Below, in pieces: positions 1-6,950 of a stretch of DNA of 9,188 nt. The stretch lies in the NCBI GenBank assembly GCA_934373455.1, contig CAKRON010000101.1, positions 1-9,188 of the forward strand. Reading direction: 5' to 3'. The stretch comes from an uncultured Marvinbryantia sp. (GTDB lineage Bacteria; Bacillota; Clostridia; Lachnospirales; Lachnospiraceae). Each line of letters opens with the position of its first letter. Position 1 is the first letter of the stretch. The translations under genes were made by a program, and so were the position numbers. A model generated the notes under the pieces. It was not told the origin of the DNA. It did not search any database and worked only from the letters and a program-made list of their open reading frames with translations.

Positions 1-68
1 ATTCAATCCATCCACCCAATTACACAAAATCACAATCGTCTCATAATTTACATTGATATATGTACGCA
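1..68. other. Foreign junction sequence at the left edge, after the break in the binding-protein gene
   Basis: These bases replace the expected continuation of the binding-protein gene. On the minus strand one frame stays open from about 67 to the edge (it would read LRTYINVNYETIVILCNWVD and on), but some 20 codons is too short to identify. It could be the end of a mobile element, another gene joined by deletion, or an assembly artefact. No inverted-repeat end is recognisable in the bases available. Confidence 0.3.
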
Positions 69-506
69 ACCTTTTCTTCCACCAAGAATGGTATGACCTT
101 TCAGGTCACTCCACTGAAAATCCGGCATGGGTTCTCTGGCAATCAGAAAGTTTCCGGCACGTTGGGTGAGCTGGGCAAAATTTAAAACAGTATCTGCAGT
201 TCCCTCATTGTATGCATAAATCGTAGATTCGCATCCCATGAATCCGATTTCTGCAGAATCAGAGAGGAGAGCAGCCATTACTTTGTCAGCGCCAAATGCA
301 GTTGTAATTGTTACATCCAGTCCTTCATCGATAAAATAACCTTGTTCATAAGCGACATATTGAGGTGCATAAAAGATAGAATGTGCGACTTCACTTAATG
401 TGACAGGCTCAAGGGCATCGGAGTCAGAAGCAAGGACGTTCGAAGGAATGACAGAAGCGATTAGGATACCGGCAGTAAAAAAAAGTGCAGAGATATTTTT
501 TTTCAT
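48..506 (-). pseudogene. Truncated ABC-transporter substrate-binding protein (NMT1/SsuA-like)
   Basis: This is the N-terminal half of an extracellular solute receptor for an ABC importer. The start chosen is the ATG at 506 (MKKNIS), with a GGAG ribosome site 9 nt upstream; a TTG at 521 overlaps that site and is unlikely. Residues 1-27 form a Sec-type signal peptide (basic start, hydrophobic core, VLAS cleavage region), with no lipobox cysteine. Lobe I of the NMT1/SsuA-like fold follows, with family-like strings: SEVAHSIFYAPQYVA, EQGYF, GFMGCESTIYAYN, FAQLTQRAGNFLIAR and DLKGHTILGGRKG. Immediately after GGRKG the family pattern (usually GMP-like, then about 180 more residues) ends, and seven unrelated residues lead to a stop. 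At 152 residues the protein is about half the family length. No reading frame of the remaining bases restores the family sequence, so a rearrangement is more likely than a simple frameshift. Ligand unknown; no permease or ATPase gene is in view. Confidence 0.8.
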
Positions 507-571
507 AAAATAAAACTCCAAAAAATAAGATCAGATTATCATATGCATGAGAGTAAAAAATGGTGTAATAA

Positions 572-600
572 TTGCAGTTTAAATAAATCTATGATATACT
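572..600 (+). promoter_or_regulatory. Sigma-A promoter for the TSCPD gene
   Basis: The -35 box is TTGCAG (572-577) and the -10 box is TATACT (595-600), with a 17-bp spacer. They lie 40 bp upstream of the start codon at 641, just ahead of its ribosome site. Spacing and boxes are near consensus, and the region is intergenic between divergent genes. Confidence 0.75.
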
Positions 601-640
601 CAAGGAATTAAGAAATTACCGCAGAAAGGAACGAATTATC

Positions 641-913
641 ATGTTAAAGAAAGAAAATACAACATATATTCATAAAAATAAAGGCGTCTGTTCTTCCGCA
701 GTGACTTTTGAAGTAGAAGACCATAAATTAAAAAATGTGAATTTTGTTGGTGGATGCAGTGGAAACACAGCAGGAATCGGACGACTTGTAGAGGGAATGG
801 ATGTTGCAGATGTAATGCATCGACTGGAAGGAACAAAATGTGGAGTACGTCCAACTTCATGCCCGGATCAGTTAGCACAGGCATTAAAAGAATATCTGGA
901 CGAACAGGCATAA
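641..913 (+). CDS. TSCPD-domain protein, TIGR03905 type, function unknown
   Basis: This 90-residue protein spans a single TSCPD domain. The signature TSCPD is at residues 72-76, and four cysteines (17, 39, 67, 74) lie in the pattern of the family, with a GGCSGNT turn at 37-43. Related TSCPD domains occur at the C-terminus of vitamin B12-dependent ribonucleotide reductases, where cysteine pairs are thought to take part in redox or metal chemistry. The free-standing version has no established role that I know of. The ATG at 641 is preceded by AAAGGA at a suitable distance. The gene has its own promoter (572-600) and intrinsic terminator (936-976), so it is a one-gene unit. A metal-binding or redox helper role is inference; the family call is firm. 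Confidence 0.87.
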   Translation: MLKKENTTYIHKNKGVCSSAVTFEVEDHKLKNVNFVGGCSGNTAGIGRLVEGMDVADVMHRLEGTKCGVRPTSCPDQLAQALKEYLDEQA

Positions 914-935
914 GAATAAAAAAGAAAAGAAAATG

Positions 936-976
936 AGAATCTCATTTATCTAAAATGATAAGTGGGATTCTTTTAT
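936..976 (+). terminator. Intrinsic terminator after the TSCPD gene
   Basis: A 14-bp stem (937-950 with 957-970), containing two G-T wobbles, closes a 6-nt loop (TAAAAT). It is followed by TTTT at 971-974 and preceded by an A-rich run. It begins 23 bp after the stop codon. Confidence 0.8.
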
Positions 977-1004
977 GTATTCACACTTTAAAACAGGGAA
1001 GTGG

Positions 1005-1034
1005 TTGATTAACAGAGCGGGAATATGTTATACT
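1005..1034 (+). promoter_or_regulatory. Sigma-A promoter (extended -10) for the phosphatase-regulator unit
   Basis: TTGATT (1005-1010) and TATACT (1029-1034) are separated by 18 bp, with TGT just before the -10 box giving an extended -10. The start codon at 1061 follows 26 bp later. Because the -10 box overlaps the earlier in-frame ATG at 1025, that ATG cannot be the start on this transcript. Confidence 0.72.
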
Positions 1035-1060
1035 CAATAGTACGAGAAAGGAAGGATAGC

Positions 1061-1774
1061 ATGAAAGATGTGTTAGATATTCATACCCATACACTGGTAA
1101 GTGGACATGCATATAATACGATTATGGAGATGGCACAGACAGCTACAGAAAAGGGACTGGAACTGCTGGGGATTACGGATCATGCACCGGAGATGTCCGG
1201 GGGACCGCATTTGTTTTATTTCAATAATCTGAAAGTTGTTCCAAGGAAAATAAATGGAATGCCAGTGGTTTTGGGAACAGAAGTGAATATCATGGATTAT
1301 GATGGCAAATTGGATCTGCCGGAAACGACATTAAAGATGATGGATGTGGTAATTGCCAGTCTTCATATACCGTGTATCAGGCCTGGTAGTAAAGAAGAAA
1401 ATACCAGAGCACTTGTGGCGGCGTTAAAGAATCCATATGTAAATATTATCGGACATCCGGATGATGGGAGATATCCGGTAGATATGGAGAGGGTGGTCGC
1501 AACAGCGAAAGAAGAACATAAATTGTTGGAGTTAAATAATCATTCTCTTAATCCATCTGGAAGCAGAGTGGGAGCAAAAGAGAATGATATACAGATGTTG
1601 AAATACTGTATGGAGTATCAGCAGCCTATTATTATGGGAAGTGATGCGCATTGGGCGGGAGATATCTGTAATCATGATCTGGCAATTGCGTTGATTAAGG
1701 AAATGGGATTCCCGGAAGAATTGATAGTGAATCGATCAACAGAGGAATTTTTGACATTTCTGAACAGAAAATAG
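1061..1774 (+). CDS. PHP-domain metal-dependent phosphatase, YcdX-like
   Basis: This 237-residue protein is predicted to be a cytoplasmic trinuclear-metal phosphoesterase of the PHP family, closest in layout and length to YcdX (about 245 residues). Metal ligands visible in family order: H8-x-H10 (DIHTHT), H16, D40-H41 (ITDHAP), E74 (GTEVNI), H102 (SLHIP), H132 (IGHPDD), and D195-x-H197 (GSDAHW). All are present, so it should be active. The physiological substrate is unknown; YcdX-type enzymes hydrolyse phosphomonoesters, and histidinol-phosphatase and polymerase-type PHP domains are more distant relatives. The ATG at 1061 is chosen because AGGAAGG lies directly upstream and an earlier in-frame ATG (1025) falls inside the promoter. 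A TrpR-like gene follows after 37 bp, probably co-transcribed. Confidence 0.88.
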   Translation: MKDVLDIHTHTLVSGHAYNTIMEMAQTATEKGLELLGITDHAPEMSGGPHLFYFNNLKVVPRKINGMPVVLGTEVNIMDYDGKLDLPETTLKMMDVVIASLHIPCIRPGSKEENTRALVAALKNPYVNIIGHPDDGRYPVDMERVVATAKEEHKLLELNNHSLNPSGSRVGAKENDIQMLKYCMEYQQPIIMGSDAHWAGDICNHDLAIALIKEMGFPEELIVNRSTEEFLTFLNRK

Positions 1775-1811
1775 GGCCTGTTTCAGGCGATGTAAAGGGA
1801 GGAAATTTATA

Positions 1812-2105
1812 ATGAGCAAGACAGTTCATACAGAAGCGGTAAAACATTTATTTGAGGCTGTGTTACAATTGGAGAATGTAGAAGAGTGTTATCAGTTTTT
1901 TGAAGATGTTTGCACGATTAATGAATTATTATCATTATCCCAGCGTTTTGAGGTTGCAAAGATGCTGACAGAGAATAAAACTTATCTGGAAATCGCAGAA
2001 CAGACCGGAGCATCTACTGCAACCATAAGCAGGGTAAATCGTTCTTTAAATTATGGTAATGACGGATATCAGATGGTATTCAGTCGGATGGAAAAGAATC
2101 AATAA
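1812..2105 (+). CDS. yerC: TrpR-like DNA-binding protein, YerC/YecD family
   Basis: This 97-residue, all-helical protein matches the Trp-repressor-like YerC/YecD family. The conserved core runs from LFEAVLQLENVEECYQFFED through LLSLSQRFEVAKML to a helix-turn-helix (about residues 56-80; YLEIAEQTGASTATISRVNR). The family is thought to act as dimeric transcription regulators, but the effector and operator are not established and tryptophan sensing should not be assumed. An AGGGAGG site lies 7-13 nt before the ATG. In Bacillus the homologous gene lies close to pcrA, and here pcrA is also nearby with one gene between, which supports the call (gene-order memory, not checked). Its last 26 bp overlap the 3' end of the DUF1836 gene on the other strand, and no terminator separates the two. 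Confidence 0.85.
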   Translation: MSKTVHTEAVKHLFEAVLQLENVEECYQFFEDVCTINELLSLSQRFEVAKMLTENKTYLEIAEQTGASTATISRVNRSLNYGNDGYQMVFSRMEKNQ

Positions 2106-2670
2106 TCGATTCGATTAATTGCTTTTTCATATAGACATCAAAGCTGAGCAGGCAGATAAAGGAAAACAGGGTAAGAAAATCTCTGTCTTTATCGTCTGCA
2201 TCAGCAAAAGACTGATTGGCAGTTTGATATTTGGCCAGCAGATCATTCTTTAAATATTCCACCTGTTCTTTTTCCATACCAAAGACTTCATTATAGAGAT
2301 CTTCCATATTCAGACCGTCTTTTTTCTGGAAGTATTTATCGGCCAGTGGATTCAGAATTGCCTGAATATCTGAAATGGACAGAAAACTCTTGAAGTAGTA
2401 GATGAAAATCAGCATTAAAATATGCTCTTTGGAATATTTCTTTTTATTTGGAGAAGGAAGCAGGTGATTTTTTGCGTAATTATTAATCATGGTCTTTGTC
2501 AGTACCTTATCATCCGGGTAACGTCTGGATGATGCCATCTGAGAATCCATGAATGTAGTTACCTGATCCATGTATAATTCAATGTTGGGTATATCAGCAG
2601 TTTTGATATAGTCTGTTGCAGATATATTGTCAAGAATGCTTTTTAGCATATCATTTTTGTCAAGTTTCAT
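2080..2670 (-). CDS. DUF1836 domain protein, putative MerR-like DNA-binding protein
   Basis: This 196-residue protein fits DUF1836, a Firmicutes family of unknown function. Around residues 50-95 there is a stretch resembling a MerR-type winged helix (LTKTMINNYAKNHLLPSP, then KKYSKEHILMLIFIYYFK), and a helical, hydrophobic C-terminal half follows. A role as a transcription regulator is therefore plausible but unproven. The ATG at 2670 has a perfect AGGAGG 9 nt upstream and a near-consensus promoter at 2692-2720. The gene is divergent from pcrA, with a 74-bp spacer, and convergent with the TrpR-like gene, overlapping its last 26 bp. Convergent transcription with no visible terminator means that the two messengers would be antisense at their 3' ends. 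Confidence 0.82.
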   Translation of the reverse strand: MKLDKNDMLKSILDNISATDYIKTADIPNIELYMDQVTTFMDSQMASSRRYPDDKVLTKTMINNYAKNHLLPSPNKKKYSKEHILMLIFIYYFKSFLSISDIQAILNPLADKYFQKKDGLNMEDLYNEVFGMEKEQVEYLKNDLLAKYQTANQSFADADDKDRDFLTLFSFICLLSFDVYMKKQLIESIIDSFPSD

Positions 2671-2691
2671 AATACAACGCCTCCTTACTAG

Positions 2692-2720
2692 ATTATACAG
2701 TTTTTAAAACTACATGACAA
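2692..2720 (-). promoter_or_regulatory. Sigma-A promoter for the DUF1836 gene
   Basis: On the minus strand, TTGTCA (2715-2720) and TATAAT (2692-2697) are spaced by 17 bp. The -10 box lies 21 bp upstream of the start at 2670. The short perfect palindrome GTTTTTAAAAC (2700-2710) sits inside the spacer and could be an operator. The whole element lies within the region where the pcrA promoter must also sit. Confidence 0.78.
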
Positions 2721-2744
2721 GTATTTTTTATAGAAAGGAAAAAA

Positions 2745-4964
2745 ATGAGCAATTACGATTTATTGAATCAATGCCAGAAACAGGCGGTATTTCATACAGA
2801 AGGACCGTTGTTGATTTTGGCGGGAGCAGGATCTGGAAAAACCAGGGTACTGACGCACCGAATTGCATATTTAATAGAAGAAAAAGAAGTAAATCCATGG
2901 AATATCCTGGCAATTACTTTTACAAATAAAGCAGCAGGAGAAATGAGGGAACGAGTAGATCAACTGGTGGGACTTGGCTCTGACAGTGTATGGGTGTCTA
3001 CGTTTCATTCAATGTGTGTACGGATTCTGAGAAGATTTGCGGATCGACTGGGTTACGGAACTAATTTTACTATTTATGATGGAGATGACCAGAAGACTGT
3101 TATGAAAGATATCTGTAAGCGTCTGGAGATTGATACAAAAGTATATAAAGAAAAAATGTTTCTGGCAGCCATTTCTCATCAAAAAGATGAACTTCGTGGT
3201 CCTATGGAGTATGAAACACAGGTATTTGGAGATTTTACTAAACGAAAAATCTGTGATGTATACAAAGAATACCAGTCTACACTGAAAAGAAATAATGCAA
3301 TGGATTTTGATGATTTGATTGTGAAAACTGTGGAATTATTTCGCACATGTTCGGATGTGCTGGAATATTATCAGGACAGGTTTCGTTATATCATGGTAGA
3401 TGAGTATCAGGATACAAACTCTGCACAATTTAAACTGGTCAAAGCTTTGGCAGATAAATACCGCAATTTATGTGTGGTAGGGGATGATGATCAGTCTATC
3501 TATAAATTCCGCGGAGCAAATATTGAAAACATTTTGAATTTTGAAAAAGATTTTGAAGATGCCACTGTGATTAAACTGGAACAGAACTATCGTTCCACAC
3601 AGAATATTCTGGATGCAGCAAATGGTGTGATCAGTCATAATATTGGTCGTAAAGAAAAAGCTTTGTGGACGGAAAACGAACAGGGACAGCAGATCAAAGT
3701 CCGCAAGTGTATGACTTCTTTCGAAGAAGCTGAATATGTAACCGAAGATATTCGAAGAAGAAAAAATAAAGGAGAGTTCGATTATAAGGATTGCGCGATA
3801 TTGTATCGCACGAATGCACAATCTCGTATGTTTGAAGAAAAACTGTTGATAGCGAACATTCCATATAAACTGGTGGGCGGAATTAATTTCTATGCAAGAA
3901 AAGAAATTAAAGATTTGCTGTGTTATTTGAAAACAATAGATAATGCAAAAGATGATCTGGCAGTTCGTCGTATCATTAATATTCCGAAAAGAGGGATTGG
4001 AGCAACATCACTGGCAAAAGTGCAGAACTATGCAGTAGATCGGAATATGAGTTTTTATGATGCATTGAAGGATGCAAAAAATATTGTGTCACTTGGAAGA
4101 GCGGCAGCAAAGATTGAACCTTTCGTGGCATTTATTCAGACACTGCGCAGCCAGGCAGAGTTTTACAGCGTTCATGAGTTATTGCAGTCTGTTATTGATA
4201 TGACAGGATATGTGAAAGAACTGGAGACGGAAGGAACGGATGAAGCAAAAGCGCGTATTGAAAATATTGACGAATTAATTTCTAAAATTGTAACTTATGA
4301 GGAATCCACAAAAGAACCGTCTTTGAGTGGATTTTTGGAAGAAGTAGCATTGGTGGCAGATATTGATGATCAGGAAGAAGATGCAAATCATGTGGTGCTG
4401 ATGACTTTACATAGTGCCAAAGGACTGGAATTTCCAAATGTTTATCTGACAGGAATGGAAGAAGGGGTATTTCCGGGTTATGCAAGTATTAATGCGGATG
4501 ACCCGGATGAATTGGAAGAGGAGCGCCGTCTGTGCTATGTGGGAATCACCCGTGCGATGAAGCATTTAACCATAACCTGTGCAAGACAGCGAATGGTAAG
4601 AGGGGAGACACAGTATTATCCGGTATCCAGATTCTTAAAAGAAATTCCGATTCGTTTGATTCAGTCCGGACCAGAACAGGTGAAAACAGAAAAGAAAGAA
4701 AAGCCGCTGCCTGATATTCACAGTCCATATATGCAGGCCAAAAAAGCATTTAAAAGTAAGGCTTTTGATCCGAATCAGTTTAAGGTTAAGAAAGCCGACA
4801 GCCTGGATTACCATGTGGGCGATCAGGTGCGTCATATCAAATTTGGAGTTGGTACCGTAGAGAATATTATAGATGGCGGCAAAGATTATGAAGTAACCGT
4901 CAACTTCGAAAAAGTTGGTGTGAAAAAAATGTTTGCAGCATTTGCAAAACTCAAGAAAGTGTAA
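2745..4964 (+). CDS. pcrA: ATP-dependent 3'-5' DNA helicase PcrA (UvrD/Rep, SF1A)
   Basis: At 739 residues this is normal for PcrA. All SF1A motifs are in order: Q motif (LLNQCQKQAV, 6-15), Walker A AGAGSGKT (26-33), motif Ia (ITFTNKAAGEMRERV), Walker B DEYQD (219-223), motif III (VVGDDDQSIYKFRGA), motif IV (LEQNYRST), motif V (LMTLHSAKGLEFPNVYL) and motif VI (RRLCYVGITRA, 594-604). The last 50 residues (YHVGDQVRHIKFGVGTV and on) form the Tudor-like C-terminal domain that binds RNA polymerase in PcrA/UvrD. It unwinds DNA in repair, clears transcription-replication conflicts, and in many Gram-positives is essential and needed for rolling-circle plasmid replication. The ATG at 2745 follows AAAGGA. 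No clear own promoter was found in the 74-bp spacer. No terminator follows, so transcription may continue into the next gene. Confidence 0.96.
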   Translation: MSNYDLLNQCQKQAVFHTEGPLLILAGAGSGKTRVLTHRIAYLIEEKEVNPWNILAITFTNKAAGEMRERVDQLVGLGSDSVWVSTFHSMCVRILRRFADRLGYGTNFTIYDGDDQKTVMKDICKRLEIDTKVYKEKMFLAAISHQKDELRGPMEYETQVFGDFTKRKICDVYKEYQSTLKRNNAMDFDDLIVKTVELFRTCSDVLEYYQDRFRYIMVDEYQDTNSAQFKLVKALADKYRNLCVVGDDDQSIYKFRGANIENILNFEKDFEDATVIKLEQNYRSTQNILDAANGVISHNIGRKEKALWTENEQGQQIKVRKCMTSFEEAEYVTEDIRRRKNKGEFDYKDCAILYRTNAQSRMFEEKLLIANIPYKLVGGINFYARKEIKDLLCYLKTIDNAKDDLAVRRIINIPKRGIGATSLAKVQNYAVDRNMSFYDALKDAKNIVSLGRAAAKIEPFVAFIQTLRSQAEFYSVHELLQSVIDMTGYVKELETEGTDEAKARIENIDELISKIVTYEESTKEPSLSGFLEEVALVADIDDQEEDANHVVLMTLHSAKGLEFPNVYLTGMEEGVFPGYASINADDPDELEEERRLCYVGITRAMKHLTITCARQRMVRGETQYYPVSRFLKEIPIRLIQSGPEQVKTEKKEKPLPDIHSPYMQAKKAFKSKAFDPNQFKVKKADSLDYHVGDQVRHIKFGVGTVENIIDGGKDYEVTVNFEKVGVKKMFAAFAKLKKV

Positions 4965-4992
4965 AATTCTTATGGTAAAAACAGGATAAAAG

Positions 4993-5001
4993 TGATATAC
5001 T
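4993..5001 (+). promoter_or_regulatory. Possible extended -10 promoter for the acidic membrane protein gene
   Basis: TGATATACT gives an extended -10 with a good TATACT box, 34 bp before the start codon at 5036. No convincing -35 box sits 17-18 bp upstream, so this may be weak or accessory to read-through from pcrA. Confidence 0.4.
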
Positions 5002-5035
5002 AGAGAAAATATGAATCATGAAAGGAAGAACCGAT

Positions 5036-5341
5036 ATGAATAGAATTGAGGATTTATTAGCATTAATGCAGAAGAAAGAAGAAGAGAAACACAAAAATGC
5101 GATTCTTTGGGTTCTGGCAGTAATCGGTGCTGTGACAGCAGTTGCAGGTATTGCATATGCAGTTTACAGATATTTAACTCCTGATTATCTGGAAGATTTC
5201 GAAGACGATTTTGAAGATGACTTTGATGATTATTTTGAAGATGAAGATTTAGAAGACGAGAAAGATACAGAAGCTGCAGAAGAAGAAAAGGAAGAAGAGA
5301 TCTTTGTAGACGAGACAGAAGGAACAAAGACTGAAGAATAA
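5036..5341 (+). CDS. Small single-pass membrane protein with an acidic tail, function unknown
   Basis: This 101-residue protein has three parts. Residues 1-20 are charged and helical (MNRIEDLLALMQKKEEEKHK). Residues 22-47 are one hydrophobic segment (AILWVLAVIGAVTAVAGIAYAVYRYL). The rest is a highly acidic, low-complexity tail with tandem EDDF/EDDY-like units, then EE/DE-rich runs. Charge placement (K-rich before the segment) suggests that the N-terminus is cytoplasmic, though the tail side is uncertain. The ATG at 5036 follows AAAGGAAG at 7 nt; an in-frame ATG at 5018 lies upstream of that site and is rejected. It sits between pcrA and rlmD and is closed by its own terminator at 5354-5386. 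I have a sense that similar short proteins occur in other Lachnospiraceae, but I know no function or family name. Confidence 0.75.
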   Translation: MNRIEDLLALMQKKEEEKHKNAILWVLAVIGAVTAVAGIAYAVYRYLTPDYLEDFEDDFEDDFDDYFEDEDLEDEKDTEAAEEEKEEEIFVDETEGTKTEE

Positions 5342-5353
5342 TCCAGAATGAAT

Positions 5354-5386
5354 AAGGCAGATGCCATAAGGCACCTGCCTTTTATA
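5354..5386 (+). terminator. Intrinsic terminator after the acidic membrane protein gene
   Basis: Arms 5354-5365 and 5370-5381 pair over 11 of 12 positions (AAGGCAG then TGCC, with one A-C mismatch) around an ATAA loop, followed by T residues at 5382-5383 and TATAAT. It separates the upstream unit from rlmD. Confidence 0.75.
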
Positions 5387-5421
5387 ATAAGATTTGCAAA
5401 TTTAAAACAGGAGACAGGTAT

Positions 5422-6801
5422 ATGAAAAAAGGACAGGTATTAGAAGGTATTGTAAAAGAAGTGCAATTTCCGAATAAAGGGCTGGTAGAAGTCGAAGGAG
5501 AAGAAAAGAAAGTTATTGTTAAAAATGTACTGGCAGAACAGAAAGTAAAGTTTTCTGTAAATAAAATCCGCAAAGGAAAGGCAGAAGGGCGCCTTTTAGA
5601 AGTATTGGAAAAATCTCCAAAAGAGATAGAAAGTGCATGTCCACATTTTAAGGATTGCGGTGGATGTACGTATCAGAATCTGCCATATGAAGATCAGTTA
5701 GAAATGAAAGCCATGCAGGTACAGGAATTATTAAATGCTGTCTGCAAATCCTATGATTTTGAAGGAATTAAAGCAAGTCCATATCAGTTTGGATATCGAA
5801 ATAAGATGGAATTTTCATTTGGAGATGAATATAAGGACGGCCCTCTGGCATTGGGAATGCATAAAAGAGGAAGCTTTTATGATATTGTAACAGTAAAAGA
5901 TTGTCAGATCGTTGATAGTGATTTCCGTAAGATTCTGGATACAGTATTGCAATTTTATCAGAATCAGGGAGCGAAATATTATCATAAATTAAGTCATATA
6001 GGCTATCTGCGTCATCTTTTGGTGAGAAAGGCAGTAAAGACGGAAGAAATTCTGATCGATCTGGTGACAACAACTCAGACAGAATATTGTGGCGGAGAAG
6101 AAGAAATACAGCTGGCAGAGTTGGTCAGCCTTTTGCAGAATCTGGAATTAAAAGGAAAAATTGCAGGTATTTTACATACACAGAATGACAGCCTGGCAGA
6201 TGTGGTGCAGAATGATCATACAGATATTCTATCCGGTCAGGATTACTTTTTTGAAGAACTGTTGGGACTGAAGTTCAGAATTTCGCCGTTTTCTTTTTTT
6301 CAGACAAATTCTTTGGGCGCAGAAGTGCTGTATGATACAGCCAGAAGTTATGTGGGGAATACAAAAGATAAGGTCATTTTTGATTTGTATTCCGGAACAG
6401 GAACGATTGCACAGATGCTTGCACCAGTGGCAAAATCTGTTATTGGAATCGAAATCGTGGAAGAAGCAGTTGAAGCAGCAAAGGAAAATGCAAAGTTAAA
6501 CGGATTGGATAATTGTACGTTTATCGCGGGAGATGTGTTAAAAGCCATCGATTTAGTAGAGGAAAAACCAGATTTCATTGTGCTGGATCCACCTCGTGAT
6601 GGAATACATCCAAAAGCATTAGAAAAGATCATTAAATTCGGCGTAGACCAGATGGTGTACATTTCCTGCAAGCCGACATCACTGGCAAGAGATCTGGAGA
6701 TTTTACAGGCACATGGATATATGCCAGAAAAAGTATGCTGTGTGGACATGTTCCCGGGAACGGTACACGTAGAAACAATCTGTAAACTTTGCCGTAAATA
6801 A
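5422..6801 (+). CDS. rlmD: 23S rRNA (uracil-C5)-methyltransferase RlmD/RumA (TrmA family)
   Basis: This 459-residue SAM-dependent enzyme is predicted to methylate C5 of a uracil in 23S rRNA (U1939 in E. coli numbering). Residues 1-60 form a TRAM RNA-binding domain. C73, C79 and C82 (CPHFKDCGGC), with C161, fit the four ligands of the 4Fe-4S cluster. The SAM site is DLYSGTGT (321-328), followed by DPPRDG (389-394). C416 in YISCKPTSLARD is the nucleophile, and E451 in HVETI is the catalytic base. All key residues are intact. Related enzymes of this family can target U747 or tRNA U54, so the exact site is inferred. The ATG at 5422 follows AGGAGA. The extreme C-terminus (ICKLCRK) departs a little from the usual VVLLSRK-like ending, which may reflect integration at this spot. 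Confidence 0.93.
   Translation: MKKGQVLEGIVKEVQFPNKGLVEVEGEEKKVIVKNVLAEQKVKFSVNKIRKGKAEGRLLEVLEKSPKEIESACPHFKDCGGCTYQNLPYEDQLEMKAMQVQELLNAVCKSYDFEGIKASPYQFGYRNKMEFSFGDEYKDGPLALGMHKRGSFYDIVTVKDCQIVDSDFRKILDTVLQFYQNQGAKYYHKLSHIGYLRHLLVRKAVKTEEILIDLVTTTQTEYCGGEEEIQLAELVSLLQNLELKGKIAGILHTQNDSLADVVQNDHTDILSGQDYFFEELLGLKFRISPFSFFQTNSLGAEVLYDTARSYVGNTKDKVIFDLYSGTGTIAQMLAPVAKSVIGIEIVEEAVEAAKENAKLNGLDNCTFIAGDVLKAIDLVEEKPDFIVLDPPRDGIHPKALEKIIKFGVDQMVYISCKPTSLARDLEILQAHGYMPEKVCCVDMFPGTVHVETICKLCRK
6765..6801 (+). other. Candidate integration site (attL) at the rlmD 3' end
   Basis: The 3' codons of rlmD around 6765-6801 (GTACACGTAGAAAC and following) are the likely host half of an attachment site. The integrase gene begins, by its 3' end, only 150 bp away. 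The 3' end of rlmD/rumA is a known target of integrative elements in streptococci, as I recall. A second copy, which would prove it, is not present in this window, so the core cannot be delimited. Confidence 0.35.
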
Positions 6802-6810
6802 GCCATTTGT

Positions 6811-6878
6811 AGCATGACGTTCACCCAAATTCGGCGGCGGCGCCGCCATTTTGCCGCCATAATTTGAAAAAACATGCT
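6811..6878. repeat. Long nested inverted repeat with GC-rich palindrome
   Basis: Arms pair in order from outside in: AGCATG (6811-6816) with CATGCT (6873-6878), TTC with GAA, AAATT (6827-6831) with AATTT (6861-6865), and GGCGGC (6833-6838) with GCCGCC (6853-6858). A perfect 12-bp palindrome, GGCGGCGCCGCC (6836-6847), overlaps the left arm and offers an alternative fold. There is no T-tract, so it is a poor terminator despite starting 10 bp after rlmD. It could be an attachment-region arm, a protein site or a dispersed chromosomal repeat. Confidence 0.6.
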
Positions 6879-6887
6879 GAAAATGAA

Positions 6888-6936
6888 TAAGAGCACTGAA
6901 CATCAATGAACTTTGTTCACTGGTTCAGTGCTCTTA
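6888..6936 (-). terminator. Terminator hairpin after the integrase gene, possibly bidirectional
   Basis: A perfect 14-bp stem (TAAGAGCACTGAAC, 6888-6901, with 6923-6936) is extended after a 2-nt bulge by an 8-bp stem with one mismatch around a TTT loop. It lies 15 bp beyond the integrase stop codon. The following U-tract is imperfect on the minus strand (TTCATTTTC) and on the plus strand (CTTG). It may end both the integrase and rlmD transcripts. Confidence 0.6.
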
Positions 6937-6950
6937 CTTGATGCTGCATA

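Noticed and set aside
1025..1060. Upstream ATG extending the phosphatase by 12 residues
   Set aside because: It overlaps the -10 box of the promoter and lacks a ribosome site, while the ATG at 1061 has AGGAAGG directly upstream.
1776..1788. GCCTG-TTT-CAGGC hairpin between the phosphatase and TrpR-like genes as a terminator
   Set aside because: The stem is only 5 bp and no T-tract follows. It is more likely a processing or chance hairpin within one transcription unit.
5018..5035. Upstream ATG extending the acidic membrane protein by 6 residues
   Set aside because: The only good ribosome site (AAAGGAAG, 5021-5028) lies downstream of it and correctly positions the ATG at 5036.
5383..5388. TATAAT as a promoter -10 for rlmD
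   Set aside because: It directly follows the terminator stem and the -35 position would fall inside that hairpin without a matching box.
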